Origin: Hofstenia miamia | Lineage: Eukaryota; Xenacoelomorpha; Acoela | NCBI GenBank assembly: GCA_004352715.1 | Contig: SCFE01000002.1 | Coordinates: 1,554,066-1,618,065 of the forward strand | Direction of reading: 5' to 3' | Length of the DNA stretch: 64,000 bases | In this document: in pieces, positions 1 to 12,488 of the stretch | How positions within the stretch are numbered: the first letter of the stretch is position 1 | Layout: every line of letters starts with the position of its first letter | Notes under the pieces: model-generated | Told to the model about the DNA's origin: nothing | Seen by the model: the letters and a program-made list of their open reading frames with translations, nothing else | The model's database searches: none | Program-made: the position numbers and the translations under genes

Positions 1-728
1 TTACTTTAATAAATTATGTGTTTACAAAATGGATACACAATAACTTTATAATCAAAGCTGCACTTATTTCAAATCCAAAAATGACCTTTTTGGAGACAAG
101 ATTGGAAATGACAAATTACTTAATGAAAATTTTCCAATGTCGAAGAAATGATTTATTGAAAGTTTATCAAGATTTCTTCGAATAACGCTATTGACATTAA
201 TTAATTAATTCTGAATCATTCAAAAATGATAAAAAAACAAATGTCAAAAGTCGATTGACCAATTAGTTTTGCGATCAGTCGTTTTTTTATAAATTAATCG
301 TTTTAATTGCATATGTAAGTTTTGATTTATTAATTTGAAATTTTCTCATGAGGAGTTTCAACAATAAGAATTCATTATTAACTTATGTAAGATTGCGATT
401 TTAATTTCTGTCAAATCTCTTCATGTAAAACATTGCTTTCCATTAATAAATATATAATATTTCTCACTATTTATTATGATCTTAAATATGCATTTGTGCT
501 TGTGCAAATTGATCTATTTTGAATTTCTTAGCCGTATCATTAATGATAATATTTTAAAAACAAACAATTTCTCAGTAATTTTTTCAGAGCAATAAGTTTT
601 GCTCTTAATATTAATAAATTTTATTTACATAGGGACTAAACAAACAATTCCGGTGTAAAATAAACGAACTTCTGCCTAGTAGTATTTACATTTTGCAACC
701 CTACAATAATTTTAAGCAAACGTAAAGA
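1..728. other. Intergenic, nothing recognised
   Basis: AT-rich sequence without a coding signal, RNA gene or repeat structure that I can support. Short open frames here show no protein-family resemblance. Confidence 0.6.
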
Positions 729-1191
729 TTAACTTTAAACAGCCTGGGGATTTCTAAAAATTGTCATGGTCCTATAAAAATTTTTTAAACGCTTATAGCT
801 CAAAACTATTAAAGGTGTGCACAATCTGAAAACACCACACGATAGAAGAGAGCCTCCTCTTTCTTTTTCATTCTAAATCCGCGCGCTGGCTTTGTCCCGC
901 GTTCTCTGACTTTGCGTATGGCACGCCTCAATGGATTTGGAATATGGAAAGAATTAAAATCTTTTTCAAAAATTCGAAAATTTCTAAGAAAACTTGTTAA
1001 TCTATTCAACAATCTCTGCCACAGCAATAAGCTTTAATAGAAATTTTTAACATTGCATTAATGTATGTTCCCCAATAGACCTACCCATGCCCCAAGATTT
1101 TCAAATTTGGAAATAGGCTTGGAGAAGATTCTTTGTAAATGTGGAAAAACGGTTTGTCCTTTAAAACGGACGCTAGGTAGTTTAAGGTTAA
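729..1191. mobile_element. MITE with TTAA ends (piggyBac-like candidate)
   Basis: The left end reads TTAACTTTAAACAGCCTGG. The right end, read on the opposite strand, is TTAACCTTAAACTACCTAG, so the two form an imperfect terminal inverted repeat of about 19 bp beginning with TTAA. TTAA is the target site duplicated by piggyBac-type elements. The 463-bp interior has no convincing transposase frame, so this would be a non-autonomous element. The right-end sequence (CCTAGCGTCC, then the TTTTAAAGGAC region) recurs at about 48205-48275 and 59207-59256, which supports a dispersed family. The piggyBac assignment is inference from the TTAA alone. Confidence 0.55.
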
Positions 1192-4100
1192 AAATTTCAT
1201 TCTTGTTAGTTAAAATGCGAATTCGCAACGATCACTGAAAACTGAGCTAGTACGCCATCTTTTGAGATTACTCAATAATATAAACATTTAACGGATAAGG
1301 TTTAAATTAAAGGGTTCAGTTTTTGAAAGAACAATGAGGTGTGCAAAGGTTCAAAAACTCATTTACTCGACCCATTTCCCAGTGCAAGTGGGCAATAAGT
1401 TTTAAAGAAATCACTCTCATGTGAAGTGATTTTCTTAGTTGACCAATTTGGGATGAATGTAAGCGAAAAAGTGGCAAACAATTTTACTAATAATTTGAAT
1501 TCCATTGCAATTAGTGTAAACTAAGTTTAAATTGTTTAATTAAAAAAGCAGTATGCATCCTGGTACTGGTAGTCTTATAGAAAAACCTTCATTGATTCAG
1601 CGTGAAAGAAAGAGACTCTTCGAATACACTGCAGAAACTTAGAAACTCTGTATTCAACTGTAAATTATAAACCCTGAGACCTTTGAAAATATATAAATAT
1701 GCAGTTTTAAGAAATTTAAATTTTACTATTTTAGCTCTTTAAAAACAATAACAAGTTTTAACCATTTCAATATTAAACCAAATATTCATTGTATTAAAAT
1801 TAGCAATTTACAACCCTTGGGGATTTAGTTATCTATTGAAAACTATGCTAAATATCTATGCATCCTACAACATCTCAGCTAAAGAAAGAAATTTTACATT
1901 TGAACTATGTAAGTATTTGGCTTTGAATTTATATGTACTAAATTTTTCATTTCGATTTATGATAAAGAATTAATTTGTGAAAGCATAAGAACTATCTTTA
2001 GCAAGAAGGGAGATATAAACTAATAAGTTACTCTAGAGATGATAATAATTATTTCTTGAAAGCTTTATGATTTTTTTAATTTTATGGCCAACAATATTTT
2101 GAAATACTTTTTGATATTCAAAAATGAAAGTAAACAAGAACTCCCTTAAAAATAGTTGTGATTTTGAAAGACATATTACGCAAATAATATAATAGAATTA
2201 AAAATTAACACTAAAGATTTAAAACTTTTTGAAGTTTCTCATTAAAACAGATGCAATTTTGTGGCTGATAAATTTCAGTCTACACCATTTTATCATATGA
2301 ATTTCATATGACCACATATTTTTGGATATGCCACTATTATTTAAGTTGTGTTTTAATACTGAGATATTATTATTATAGCAAATTAAATTACTTTGTAAAA
2401 ATGTGGATAACTTATTGTGTTTTTGTATGCTTGAAAATCCCTAAATTATTATACCGTTCATGAGTTGATTCAAGTAGTGAATTAAAGGATATGTTTAAAA
2501 CTTACAAAAATAATATGAGATTTAGCAATTGCAGTCAAATAGCTGTAACTCACAATTCTAAATTTGCCGTAAGCAACCGGAAAGCAACTGAGTTAATACT
2601 CGCTATCTAGCTGACACAAAGTTGTCAAATAGTTTTTACTAATTAATTGTAGAAAGTGAACGTAATGCGATTTCGTTTTCAGCTACTTTCACGTGTTTAC
2701 TAAAGATTAAATTTGATTTTTTTAATTACTTTCATTGTGTAGTATAAATGGACACATAAATTGATATAAATATATCTTAGGCACTAATTATTTGTTAAAT
2801 GAAGATTTCACTATTCTTTTAGGATTTCCTATAGACTTACCGCCAAAATTTTAAAATTATTTTCATATAAAATTTTTATTTTCTCAACAATTAGTAAATA
2901 AGAGATATATAAATATAAATGCTTAATCTTGCCATTTGTCTGAGAGAACAAGAAATACATACATTGGCAATGAAAAAGAAATATATTTTTTGAAACTTTA
3001 TTGAAATTTTAATATTAATGTATAGGGAGTTCCGGGAGTTGATGTAGACTACTAAAATTATTTAAATTAGCAAGAAACAGTGCATTTATTACTGTAATTC
3101 TCTTCAGAATCGAACCCCTTAAATACATCCAAAGGACAAAATTTTGCAAAATACAGAAAAAAATTTTGGAATTCTACAATGATTAGATGATAAGTAATTG
3201 ACTAGCTAAATATGAAATAGGATATTAATGTTTTTTTAAATTTTCAATATATATTTCCAAATTTAGACTATTTCTCACCTTAGATGTGTTGGCTTGAAGA
3301 AGATTACGTATTTTTACGTATTTTGAAAGTGTTTTAAAAATTTGACATAAAATACATATTTTTAAGTATTTTAATTTTTCCTTGGCGCATATAATTGAGT
3401 TGTTTATTTCTATTCATCTTGATCTCATAGCATCAAGTCGGTCGACAGAATAGATTAATGAAGTTGTGTGTAGGTTTTTGAAAAGCATTTTAGTATATAA
3501 TTAATTTTCACAAAATCGAATTTACAATTTCTGGAGACATCCATTTATTATTTTATGTACTTATTCATCTTTATTTAGATTTTATTCTGCATACGAATTT
3601 ATATATTTTGGCAGTAATATACAATAATTTTGTTAAATTTTTGATATTAATTTAGCTTTCTAAGTACATGTATTTAGAAAATAAAGCAGTAACATTATAT
3701 ATTAATTCATTTATAAATGGCTATAGTTCTGAAAAAACATAATTAGTGTAAAATATATTCCTTATTAATAAATTATTTCAATAATATTTAGAGAATTTGA
3801 ATAGGCGTACCTCATCATTTCTACAGGAATTCCATTGGATATTGGAAAGAGAAATAATATCCCCAGATCTTAGTTTCAATATCCTTCAAATTTTAATGGA
3901 AATCAATTAATAATTGTAGAATGCTTAACAACAAATTTGTCAAGCGGTTTAGCGTGGCAGACAAACGATAGTAGTATTAAAATTTTGACAACATTTAATT
4001 AGTTTTTCTAAACGAGAGAACAAAACAACGTTGCCATAGTATCTACGAACATAATAATGAAGTGGAGAAATTACAAATTGTCATGACATATATACAAAGG

Positions 4101-5866
4101 CTAAAAGTAACCCTGACTTACATGCATGGCTAATGCTAAAGATGTTGTTGCATCTGAAACATGTTTGATTTTGCTTTACTCCAACCAATTTATTTTGACT
4201 TTAAAGTCACCAACTGGTTTGTTCACATTCTCAAACAATGTTCTCCAAGCCTTTAGGAAATTTAAGAATCCTGGAAATTTTACGTATCTGTGGGTGGGTA
4301 AGTGTGATTTCCTGTTATGGTGAAAATTTACCATAAAAATTATTTCTGTATTTGAAGTATATCAAAATATTGACTTTTTTCAATTGAAAATCCAATTTTT
4401 TGTTCAGATAATAAAATGGTGTAATACCCATTACACCAGGCTCACACTGTGCGCAAAGTCAGATGTCGTCTCACTGTAGGTTCTATTGAAAATTATGAAA
4501 CATTGTTTGATTTTTTCAAACACAAATGAATTAAATAATCAACCATGAAACATACAAAGGAATCCACATTGATCAACAATTAGAGACGCCAGCTAACGCT
4601 GTTCTATCAAACAAGTGTCTATAAGTATAGTATTGAAGTTACAAACTAAAAATGAATGCCTCCCGCAACCGAACATTTGCCCCAGCGAGATATTGTCCAA
4701 AATTGCCTTCATCCTAAAACTTTACAGAAGATACAACTAGTTGTATGAGCATGCAAAAATAGAAAATGTTACTAACAAGGCTATTTAACTCAATGCAACA
4801 GCAGCAGCAGATTTATGATATTACTTGCACATTTTGCAATCTCAGTTAAGGGACAAGCATAACGTTATTACTTAATAAATTACTCCATCAAAGTTGAATT
4901 ATGTTTTCAATAGCTTTGTCTTACTCATTATTGTATTCTTATTTGTGAAAGCTTATTTTTAATGCACAAAAGAATTTTTTATTTTCTGCTCACCGCTAAG
5001 GAGAATATACACTACCATATACACTTCCATTTTCTAGTACTTAACATTTTAAATAGCGTAAAAAAACTTTTCTAAGCCTATATTCGATTTAAAAACTATT
5101 GAAGCTGTTTGGAAATCTATATATTCAACACCCATAAATAATTCAAGCAATTCCTTCCAATACTGTTAGAATTTTTCCCTTTGCAATGTTTATAGGAGTT
5201 TTAAAATATATTAGTCCACATATAATATTTTAGAATGTTATACACTTAAGCCTAATTTATAATTAGATTCGAATTAAACTATTCCGAAGCCCATATCTTT
5301 AGCATTGGTTAAGATATGGGAGATTTCTTACTTTGCCGTTCCAAAATTCCAGGAAAAAATTTTAGAAGGGTAATTGATTTTAGACTACAGCAGTTTCTAT
5401 GAAATATTGTCAATTAATATACTTTTAGACTTAAATTTTAAGTCAAAATTTATTTAAGAGTTCTGCAGCTAGTTTTTTTAACTATAATACTTGTAGACCT
5501 AAATTCAATCAAAAAACAAATATTTTTTATATTCTGGATTTTTATTGATATAATATTATTTTTTAGAGTTGTTCTTGGCACCTGTATTAAATTAACTTGG
5601 AGGGGTCTTCCTATTAGTGTACAAGTTAATGTTATTTTACCGAAAAAACGTTTTCCCTGCGGCATTTGTTAGACAAAGCTGCAAAGTCAAAATATGTACT
5701 AATGAAATTTATTAGATCAAAGAGAAAATGTGTATAACATCATAGTGTTTTAATCACAAATGTAGTTGGCGCACAAGAGAATGATAAACATTTACCAATC
5801 TCTCCTCCACCTTGCCCCCCCATCGCGAAAAAAATTTGCTTCATAATAAAAATGCAAATTAGAAAT
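1192..5866. other. Intergenic, mostly featureless
   Basis: About 4.7 kb of AT-rich sequence. Apart from the exon-like block at 4122-4287, listed separately, I see no gene, RNA gene or defined repeat. A short GTGTAATACCCATTACAC palindrome near 4420 is not enough to call a feature. Confidence 0.5.
4122..4287 (-). other. Exon-like block, uncertain
   Basis: On the minus strand this 166-bp block is preceded by a pyrimidine-rich acceptor (ACTTACCCACCCACAG) and followed by a consensus donor (GTAAGT). One frame gives YVKFPGFLNFLKAWRTLF and continues through NKPVGDFKVKINWLE before an in-frame TAA; a further stretch of about 17 codons follows without a stop. I do not recognise the protein. It may be a decayed exon, a transposon-derived exon or chance. 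The plus-strand frame over the same bases (4126-4323) shows no family resemblance. Confidence 0.2.
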
Positions 5867-6143
5867 AAATTTCCAATAATTGACAATGCGATTTGTNNNN
5901 NNNNNNNNNNNNNNNNNNNNNNNNNNNNNNNNNNNNNNNNNNNNNNNNNNNNNNNNNNNNNNNNNNNNNNNNNNNNNNNNNNNNNNNNNNNNNNNNNNNN
6001 NNNNNNNNNNNNNNNNNNNNNNNNNNNNNNNNNNNNNNNNNNNNNNNNNNNNNNNNNNNNNNNNNNNNNNNNNNNNNNNNNNNNNNNNNNNNNNNNNNNN
6101 NNNNNNNNNNNNNAAATTTCCAATAATTGACAATGCGATTTGT
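5867..6143. other. Assembly gap with repeated flanks
   Basis: A run of N at 5897-6113 is flanked by the same 30 bases on both sides (5867-5896 and 6114-6143, ending GCGATTTGT). This is typical of two contig ends that overlap but were not merged, so the true gap may be zero or negative. Open frames running through the N stretch are artefacts. Confidence 0.85.
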
Positions 6144-6281
6144 TTTTGTGAATCGTGTTATTCTATGAAGTTCACACAATTGGACACTCAGTGCTTTAAC
6201 ATCTAATACACTTGAGTGATTTAATACAACCATATTTTATTGTTTGCAACTTCTAATTGGCGAATGTGAGAGAACCATCTA

Positions 6282-6908
6282 ATGTCATCAAAAGATTCTA
6301 ATACGTATAAACCATGTAAAGTATGTGGAGAGAAAAATGAACCAACAAGGCATTGTGTTCACTGTGGAGAAATCCTTTGTGAAAAAGACCGCAGTGCTCA
6401 TATAAAAGGAATTATTGAGGAATTAAAAACATTGAAAACCACAGCAGCAAAGCAAATGAAAGAAGCTAAAGAGAAGTCAGAAGAGATGATAAGAAATCTT
6501 CGAGAATTCGAAAGATCACGTCTTGCAGTGAAGCAGGAAATCGATAAGGCCGTTCTTCAATTACAAATCGCATTGGATAAGAGGATACCTGAACTTTATG
6601 GTGAACTCGAAAAAACTGGGAAACCTCAAATTCAAGAATCGCATGACACCAAGCAGAAAATATTATTAAATATCGATGAAATTAAAAAAATTGAAAGAGA
6701 ATTTCAATCTCGTTTGGCAAACTATTCAGTAATGGATGACAAGGATCTCGCTAACCTCTGCCAAATGAAGCTGAAATATGAAATTTCTTTAGAATGGATT
6801 GAAAATGCTGTAAAGGACACTATAAACTTAGATCCAATGACATTTACTTATGAAGAAGGAACGAAAAGTCAAATAGAAGGATTTGGTACAATTAATTTTC
6901 CAAAATAA
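6282..6908 (+). CDS. B-box zinc finger and coiled-coil protein (TRIM-like, no RING)
   Basis: An uninterrupted 208-codon frame starts at the first ATG after an upstream stop-rich region. Residues 12-40 carry a B-box-like metal-binding pattern: CKVC (12, 15), CVHC (25, 28), C33, D36 and H40. Residues about 45-175 are rich in K and E with spaced hydrophobic residues, as expected of the B-box C-terminal coiled coil of TRIM proteins. The frame ends FGTINFPK and stops, with no NHL, filamin or SPRY domain and no RING ahead of the B-box. In the TRIM family the RING gives ubiquitin ligase activity and B-box/coiled coil mediate assembly; without a RING this protein would be an adaptor or a fragment. 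A lone intact intronless frame suggests either a recent retrocopy or one exon of a larger gene. An N gap lies 170 bp upstream, so an upstream exon could be missing. B-box is fairly sure; function is not. Confidence 0.75.
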   Translation: MSSKDSNTYKPCKVCGEKNEPTRHCVHCGEILCEKDRSAHIKGIIEELKTLKTTAAKQMKEAKEKSEEMIRNLREFERSRLAVKQEIDKAVLQLQIALDKRIPELYGELEKTGKPQIQESHDTKQKILLNIDEIKKIEREFQSRLANYSVMDDKDLANLCQMKLKYEISLEWIENAVKDTINLDPMTFTYEEGTKSQIEGFGTINFPK

Positions 6909-7130
6909 GCAAGCCATAGGTTAATATAGATTTTTATCTTTTAATTTGTTTAATTCGCAATAATGTCAGTTTTCAGTTTCATGTTAATCAGATGGTTTTG
7001 TATTTCCATTGAGTTAACAGTTTTTATGTAGAATGGCTTAACATATTCGCTAAAAATTTAAAATTATAAAAATATTAAACTCTCACAAATCATTATTAAA
7101 TGTTATTTTCATTACAATGAGATTTACTGT
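6909..7130. other. 3' flank of the B-box gene
   Basis: AT-rich flank. I see no AATAAA within the first 200 bases after the stop codon; the first clear one is at 7322-7327. Transcript end cannot be placed. Confidence 0.4.
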
Positions 7131-7990
7131 ACACAGCCTATGGGACCAAGTATTTGAATGGGACTGGAGTTATAACCTAAGAAAACGGATATCCCAGATG
7201 TCCCAATTTTGCTAGCAATTATTGTAACCTTTGGAAAGGAGTAGATCTTATGTCTTAGGACCCCTGAAATCATATTTTATAGGACGGGAAGTAAAAGGGT
7301 ATTGGAGCAAGTTTCATTTGAAATAAATGGGACAGAGACCAGTACAAATAGCTCATGCAAATCTCAAACTAGGTTTTGACAGAAGATTAACTCAGCCTAA
7401 CACATTTATTTACAGCTTTGGTGTTTCAGTGATGGCTCATAAATATATATTAAACTATACTCAAATTTCCAAATGTACCAATATTTTGTGCAAAGCAAAT
7501 TTGTTCTTTACTAACGAACTGGAGCCCTTTCCATGGACCGAATTATAACGTTCACATCATGCAGCCATATTAACACAATCAATATCGTAGAGATCTACAA
7601 CAGCTGCTATCGAAATCAGAAATGAGCAATGTATGTAGGTCAACAAAAATATTCAGAAATCGGTCATAGTCCAATAAAGTAACTGTTTTTTTACCGTTTC
7701 AGCTTCTGTCAAGTGCGATATGGCGTTTCCCTGACATTAGTGTTCACGATGTTGGCCACAACTTCAAATGAATGATCATTTATGACTCTGTTTCGCACTA
7801 GTATTTTTCTGGTCCCGGAGTCCCATTGATCACATAGCATAACTTCTATTTCGACCAAAATTCGCAAATATTTTTCGTAAAATTCTGAAATCGATGGCCC
7901 CAAATCCTTAATGTATGGTCCCAGTCCCATTGACTTTTTGGCCCCAGGGCCCAGTCCCATGGAACTAGAAATTCCCACAGAACCCTATTT
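7131..7990. repeat. Possible decayed inverted-repeat element with GGGACTGG motifs
   Basis: Near 7139-7176 the plus strand reads CTATGGGACC and then AATGGGACTGG. Near 7915-7975 the minus strand reads CCATGGGACTGGG and AATGGGACTGGGACC. The same motifs thus face inward from both sides of an 860-bp segment that is locally richer in G+C than its surroundings. The right edge (minus strand TAGGGTTCTGTGGG) resembles a transposon terminus, but I could not find its partner on the left or a target duplication. A short minus-strand frame that translates the motif as repeated MGLGP is not a gene. Confidence 0.3.
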
Positions 7991-8914
7991 CGCACTTCTC
8001 AGTGTTGTTTTAAACAATCCACTACTACACCTTTTTATTACTATTTCTTCATTACAATATTACACGAGTTTATTACTATGTTAGCTTTGTGATCACAAAT
8101 TTGAGCTCAAGAAATTTCAGGGTTTCCTAGTGTATTCATTAGTATTCTAGCAGCGTCTCACAGTGTTTGATTCTGTAATCCTAATGTGTTAATTATTACT
8201 GTAACTACTTCGAATTTATGAAAATTTCTGTTTCTCTCCATATTTTTTCTAATTCTCTATACTTGTCTACCTCATTTTTGCTTGCCTTCAACCCATATAT
8301 GGTATCTTTAACACTGTTCGCACTCTTTCTATCCTATCCGCAACAACTATGTCCAGCTTAATCAATTCAATTATCTTGCATTTATAAAATCTTTAATAGC
8401 TTAATTGCTTGCAGATATGCCATGCATTAAGTATACACACATATTTACAAACATTATTTCCAAATATGTATATACACCTATACATATAACAAACACTACA
8501 AACTAAGTCACAAATTTAAAAATAAAAAACAATTAAAAAAACAAGATATTTACAACAAAAAGAATAAAAAAACATTGCCAGAAATTTCACCATGCATTAC
8601 ATTTTTTGAAGTACTGAATATATGTTGCTTCCTGAATAAATTCTGTTTGAGTTTACATTTTTCGGTTTGCAGATGTTGTTTGGAAGTCTATTTCACATGG
8701 AGTAAGTGCTAGTGGTAAATGCATTTTTATAGAATTTGTTTTTCGTTTGTACTTTGTAAATACATTAATGTATTAAAACAAGTTTATTAAACTTTATTTA
8801 CATTATACAAAGAGATCACTTAAAATTCTACTTATTCTTTCCTTATTAATCATATTTAAGTTATGAAAATGGGTACACGCATATGTATAATTGCTAACAA
8901 CAAATTCATAGGAT
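7991..8914. other. Intergenic, nothing recognised
   Basis: AT-rich, pyrimidine-leaning sequence with no supported feature. Confidence 0.5.
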
Positions 8915-9345
8915 TATTGATTTATCCTGTGATATTTCTAACTTTTATTAAATAACTTATTGCAGCTGCCATTCTTTTGATATTGATATCCATGAACTCT
9001 CTGAAATCTAAGTTGCTATCAATGACAATACCTAAATATGTTTCTGTTCCTGATGGCTTAATAGAAGATGAGATGTGTTATCCATGTTTATTTAAATGTT
9101 TTTGTCCAGTTTTTTAAACTCCTTGCAAAAGACAATGAACAGTCTTACTCTTATTCATAGTCAGGGTATTTATTTCGAAGTATACTCTCTTGAAGCTTTG
9201 TCGTTGCAATGATTGGACTCTTATGCTAATATACCATGCAAATGTCAACAGCATATTGGACAACTTTTCTGTCCTTGATGTAGTTAGATAAGCAATTGAC
9301 ATACAATCTCAACCTTTGTTTGTTGAACTCCAATAATATGTTCAC
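8915..9345 (-). pseudogene. LINE reverse transcriptase remnant
   Basis: Read on the minus strand, about 9330-9250 encodes LEFNKQRLRLYVNCLSNYI, followed by KVVQYAVDICMVY, which resembles the YADD motif of non-LTR retrotransposon reverse transcriptases with the second position changed to V. After a frameshift, about 9190-9115 gives YFEINTLTMNKSKTVH, matching the W-x-x-x-N-x-L-x-x-N-x-x-KT block that follows the catalytic motif. About 9060-8915 gives TETYLGIVIDSNLDFREF then NIKRMAAAISYLIKVR, matching the YLGV-ID thumb segment. The order is right for one element reading right to left. Frameshifts and stops mean it is dead. The clade (CR1/L2/RTE) is not decided. Confidence 0.7.
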
Positions 9346-9990
9346 ATTATTTCTACAGTATATGGTTTCCTGTGGTTCTTGTTCATGCTAAAGTCATTTG
9401 CGTCTTGCTTCTAACACATAATGTCTGTTTATGCTTCAGTGTTCCATGCATCCTATTCTACATTAGCATACCTTAACTTTGGCTACTTGGTTTCAAGTTT
9501 CCAATTAACAATCAATTGCTTCTAACTCATTTTTAATGAGCCTACTCTTACCTCAGTTCTGCTGTCCACTTGATCTCTCGACCAAATTTCTGATTCAGCT
9601 CTTCAATCGTTAGCCAAATTTTTCATATATTTTTTGTGCATTCAGTCTGCTTATAACAAAATTTTCTATGTTTCTCAGCCTCTACTCTCTTCTAATTTTT
9701 CTTGCCTCCCTTTTGACCTCTAACAGCGATATTATTTCAATCCTAAAATCATTTCTTCTACAACTTCAACACCTCTGTTCTAGTTTGCAGCCTTGACATG
9801 TACAATTTGGTCACATCAAATTAAATCATATGCCATTTTTGTTTTTGAAGCTTAACTTTTTCTGTACATTTCTTTCCGATTTACTATCCCACAGAGTATC
9901 TTAGCAACTACATTAATTGTCCTTATGCTAACCTACTAATTTTCTTCTGACTTCTTTTATACCTTCCTTACCTTTCGTTTGCGTTACATT
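9346..9990 (-). pseudogene. Possible upstream part of the same LINE
   Basis: The plus strand here is markedly pyrimidine-rich, so the minus strand is purine-rich and would encode K- and E-rich peptide in broken frames. This is what the region upstream of a LINE reverse transcriptase often looks like. No conserved motif is secure, so this is an inference from composition and position next to the better-supported fragment. Confidence 0.25.
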
Positions 9991-11323
9991 TATGTTCAAT
10001 TTATTTTTGATACTTACATAAATATTCTATTATGAAAAATTAAGTTATAATATTAATGGACATTTTATTTGTTTAAATGCCAGTCTTTCAAGTTCAATAT
10101 GCTTGTTAAGAACGTTGCTGCTATTTTGCACCCCATGCAGTTCTGGATTTCTAAAGCACTCGAGAAGCTTTTGCTCTAAAAAACGCACTTTATAAATATT
10201 TATGTGCTTATGTTTTTTCCAGATGCGATTGTCTGAACTTCTGATCTGTAATGAACGCGATTCACATTTTAGCACACTAACATGAATTATGTTAATTAAC
10301 AATTAGCGCAAGCGACCATTCTCTTGACACACATGTCAAAACGCTCCAAAACATGACCCCAGATCACACATTTTTCACATTTGAAATGTTATCAACAAAT
10401 TATAAGCAATTACTTACAATTTACTGTTTTACCGGTGACTTTGTACAGGTAGGTCAATATCAATCTTAGGGGATAGGTTGTACTAGAACAACAAAAAATC
10501 CAGAAATTATTTCTTAACCCTATTTACACTAAGAATTTTTGAAATTGCTCCTTTCTCGCGGAAATTTAAACAGCAAGAAACGTTATGAAAATTATCGATT
10601 AGTTCATTATATTAATTGGGTTTTTGAAAATTATTCAATCGTTCCATATTTTCATATAAAATCCAATAGCAGATATGATACTATCCCTTTCTTGAACCTG
10701 GATTGAAATGTTCTGAATTTAATTAGATTTGAATCGAAAAACTAATTCGGTTTATGTTATCTGCAGAGGATGATTCAATTTTTTAAAATCCTGTTTCTTA
10801 GAAAAATAGTACAGCTTTGCCTGATTACTAACTATTAGAGTGTATTTTCAATCTCTTCCCAGAATTATTTTCTTAACGGCATTGTCATTTGAAGGTTCAA
10901 ACTATTTTTGTAATGTACAATAGCTTAGTGATGTTTTCATCGAATCGAAACGAAATTATATGTAAGACGAGGTTTAAGCTTGAATTTTTCATACGAATTT
11001 TTCCGTAATTTTATTCAGTACATTGAATTTTATTACTTCACAATTGACTGCAATAAAATTAAGTCCCACGAAATTTATTGCATTGAATTTTCCTCATCAA
11101 TTCCTATTCAGGTATAAAACCAAAGTAAATAATCTTCAAGCATTCGTTTCTTAAGGGCAGCATATTTATTACAGCATGTGTGAATAATATATTCAATTGT
11201 ATATTTTAGATATTAGTGTAACAATATGAGTGAAAATTATATGAGCAAAGTAGAAACAAGTATTTCAATGAATGAAATATATTTTCTAACTTTCAATAAT
11301 TTTGTATCTTGATGTATTTTAGC
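9991..11323. other. Intergenic, nothing recognised
   Basis: About 1.3 kb of AT-rich sequence. An 85-codon minus-strand frame at 10045-10302 has no visible motif and is probably chance. Confidence 0.5.
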
Positions 11324-12488
11324 AAAAGTTATTTTCAAACATTTTACGGATTCTTTCAATTGCCTTTTTTGAGCAGAAATGATATTTGCAAAAGCTTCTT
11401 CGTCAAATCCCAATGGCAATGGAAACGGTGTATCAAGCTTAATTGATCAGAAGAGCTCACTTGCAAACTTAAACAACGCAACAGAAGTTTTAATTAATCA
11501 ATCTGCTTCTTAAAAAATTTAAAATAAATATTGGTAAACTGTCTAGCAAACTATTTTTCATATTGAACAGAATGTGGTGATGAAAATCAAAACTTACTTA
11601 TTTTATTACTACGAGCTTTGCTGATAATTTTTATATATTGGAAACATGAATCAGCTTGAGAATGAGACCATTACAGAAGGAAAACATATAAGGACTCTGG
11701 AATGCAGCCTGCAATAGACATAGCAGAATCAAGGCAATTAAATAGGGGGCTAAATTAGTTTTAGTAAAGGAAAATGAAATTAGTTGTACACAAGTTAGCA
11801 TTAATAGGCGTAACCAAGTCGATGGATAACCATCATTTTTCGAGCAACAAATAATATGAAATTATCAGTGAAATTCCAACCTATTGAAAGAATGCATTTA
11901 AATACNAAAAGTTATTTTCAAACATTTTACGGATTCTTTCAATTGCCTTTTTTGAGCAGAAATGATATTTGCAAAAGCTTCTTCGTCAAATCCCAATGGC
12001 AATGGAAACGGTGTATCAAGCTTAATTGATCAGAAGAGCTCACTTGCAAACTTAAACAACGCAACAGAAGTTTTAATTAATCAATCTGCTTCTTAAAAAA
12101 TTTAAAATAAATATTGGTAAACTGTCTAGCAAACTATTTTTCATATTGAACAGAATGTGGTGATGAAAATCAAAACTTACTTATTTTATTACTACGAGCT
12201 TTGCTGATAATTTTTATATATTGGAAACATGAATCAGCTTGAGAATGAGACCATTACAGAAGGAAAACATATAAGGACTCTGGAATGCAGCCTGCAATAG
12301 ACATAGCAGAATCAAGGCAATTAAATAGGGGGCTAAATTAGTTTTAGTAAAGGAAAATGAAATTAGTTGTACACAAGTTAGCATTAATAGGCGTAACCAA
12401 GTCGATGGATAACCATCATTTTTCGAGCAACAAATAATATGAAATTATCAGTGAAATTCCAACCTATTGAAAGAATGCATTTAAATAC
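11324..12488. repeat. 582-bp direct duplication joined by one N (assembly artefact)
   Basis: Bases 11324-11905 and 11907-12488 appear identical, with a single N at 11906 between them. Sequence before the first copy and after the second copy is continuous with one copy only. A single-N joint plus an exact repeat points to an unmerged overlap. A recent tandem duplication is the less likely alternative. Confidence 0.85.

Noticed and set aside
5740-6233. Several overlapping open frames on both strands at 5.7-6.2 kb
   Set aside because: They exist only because the N gap has no stop codons.
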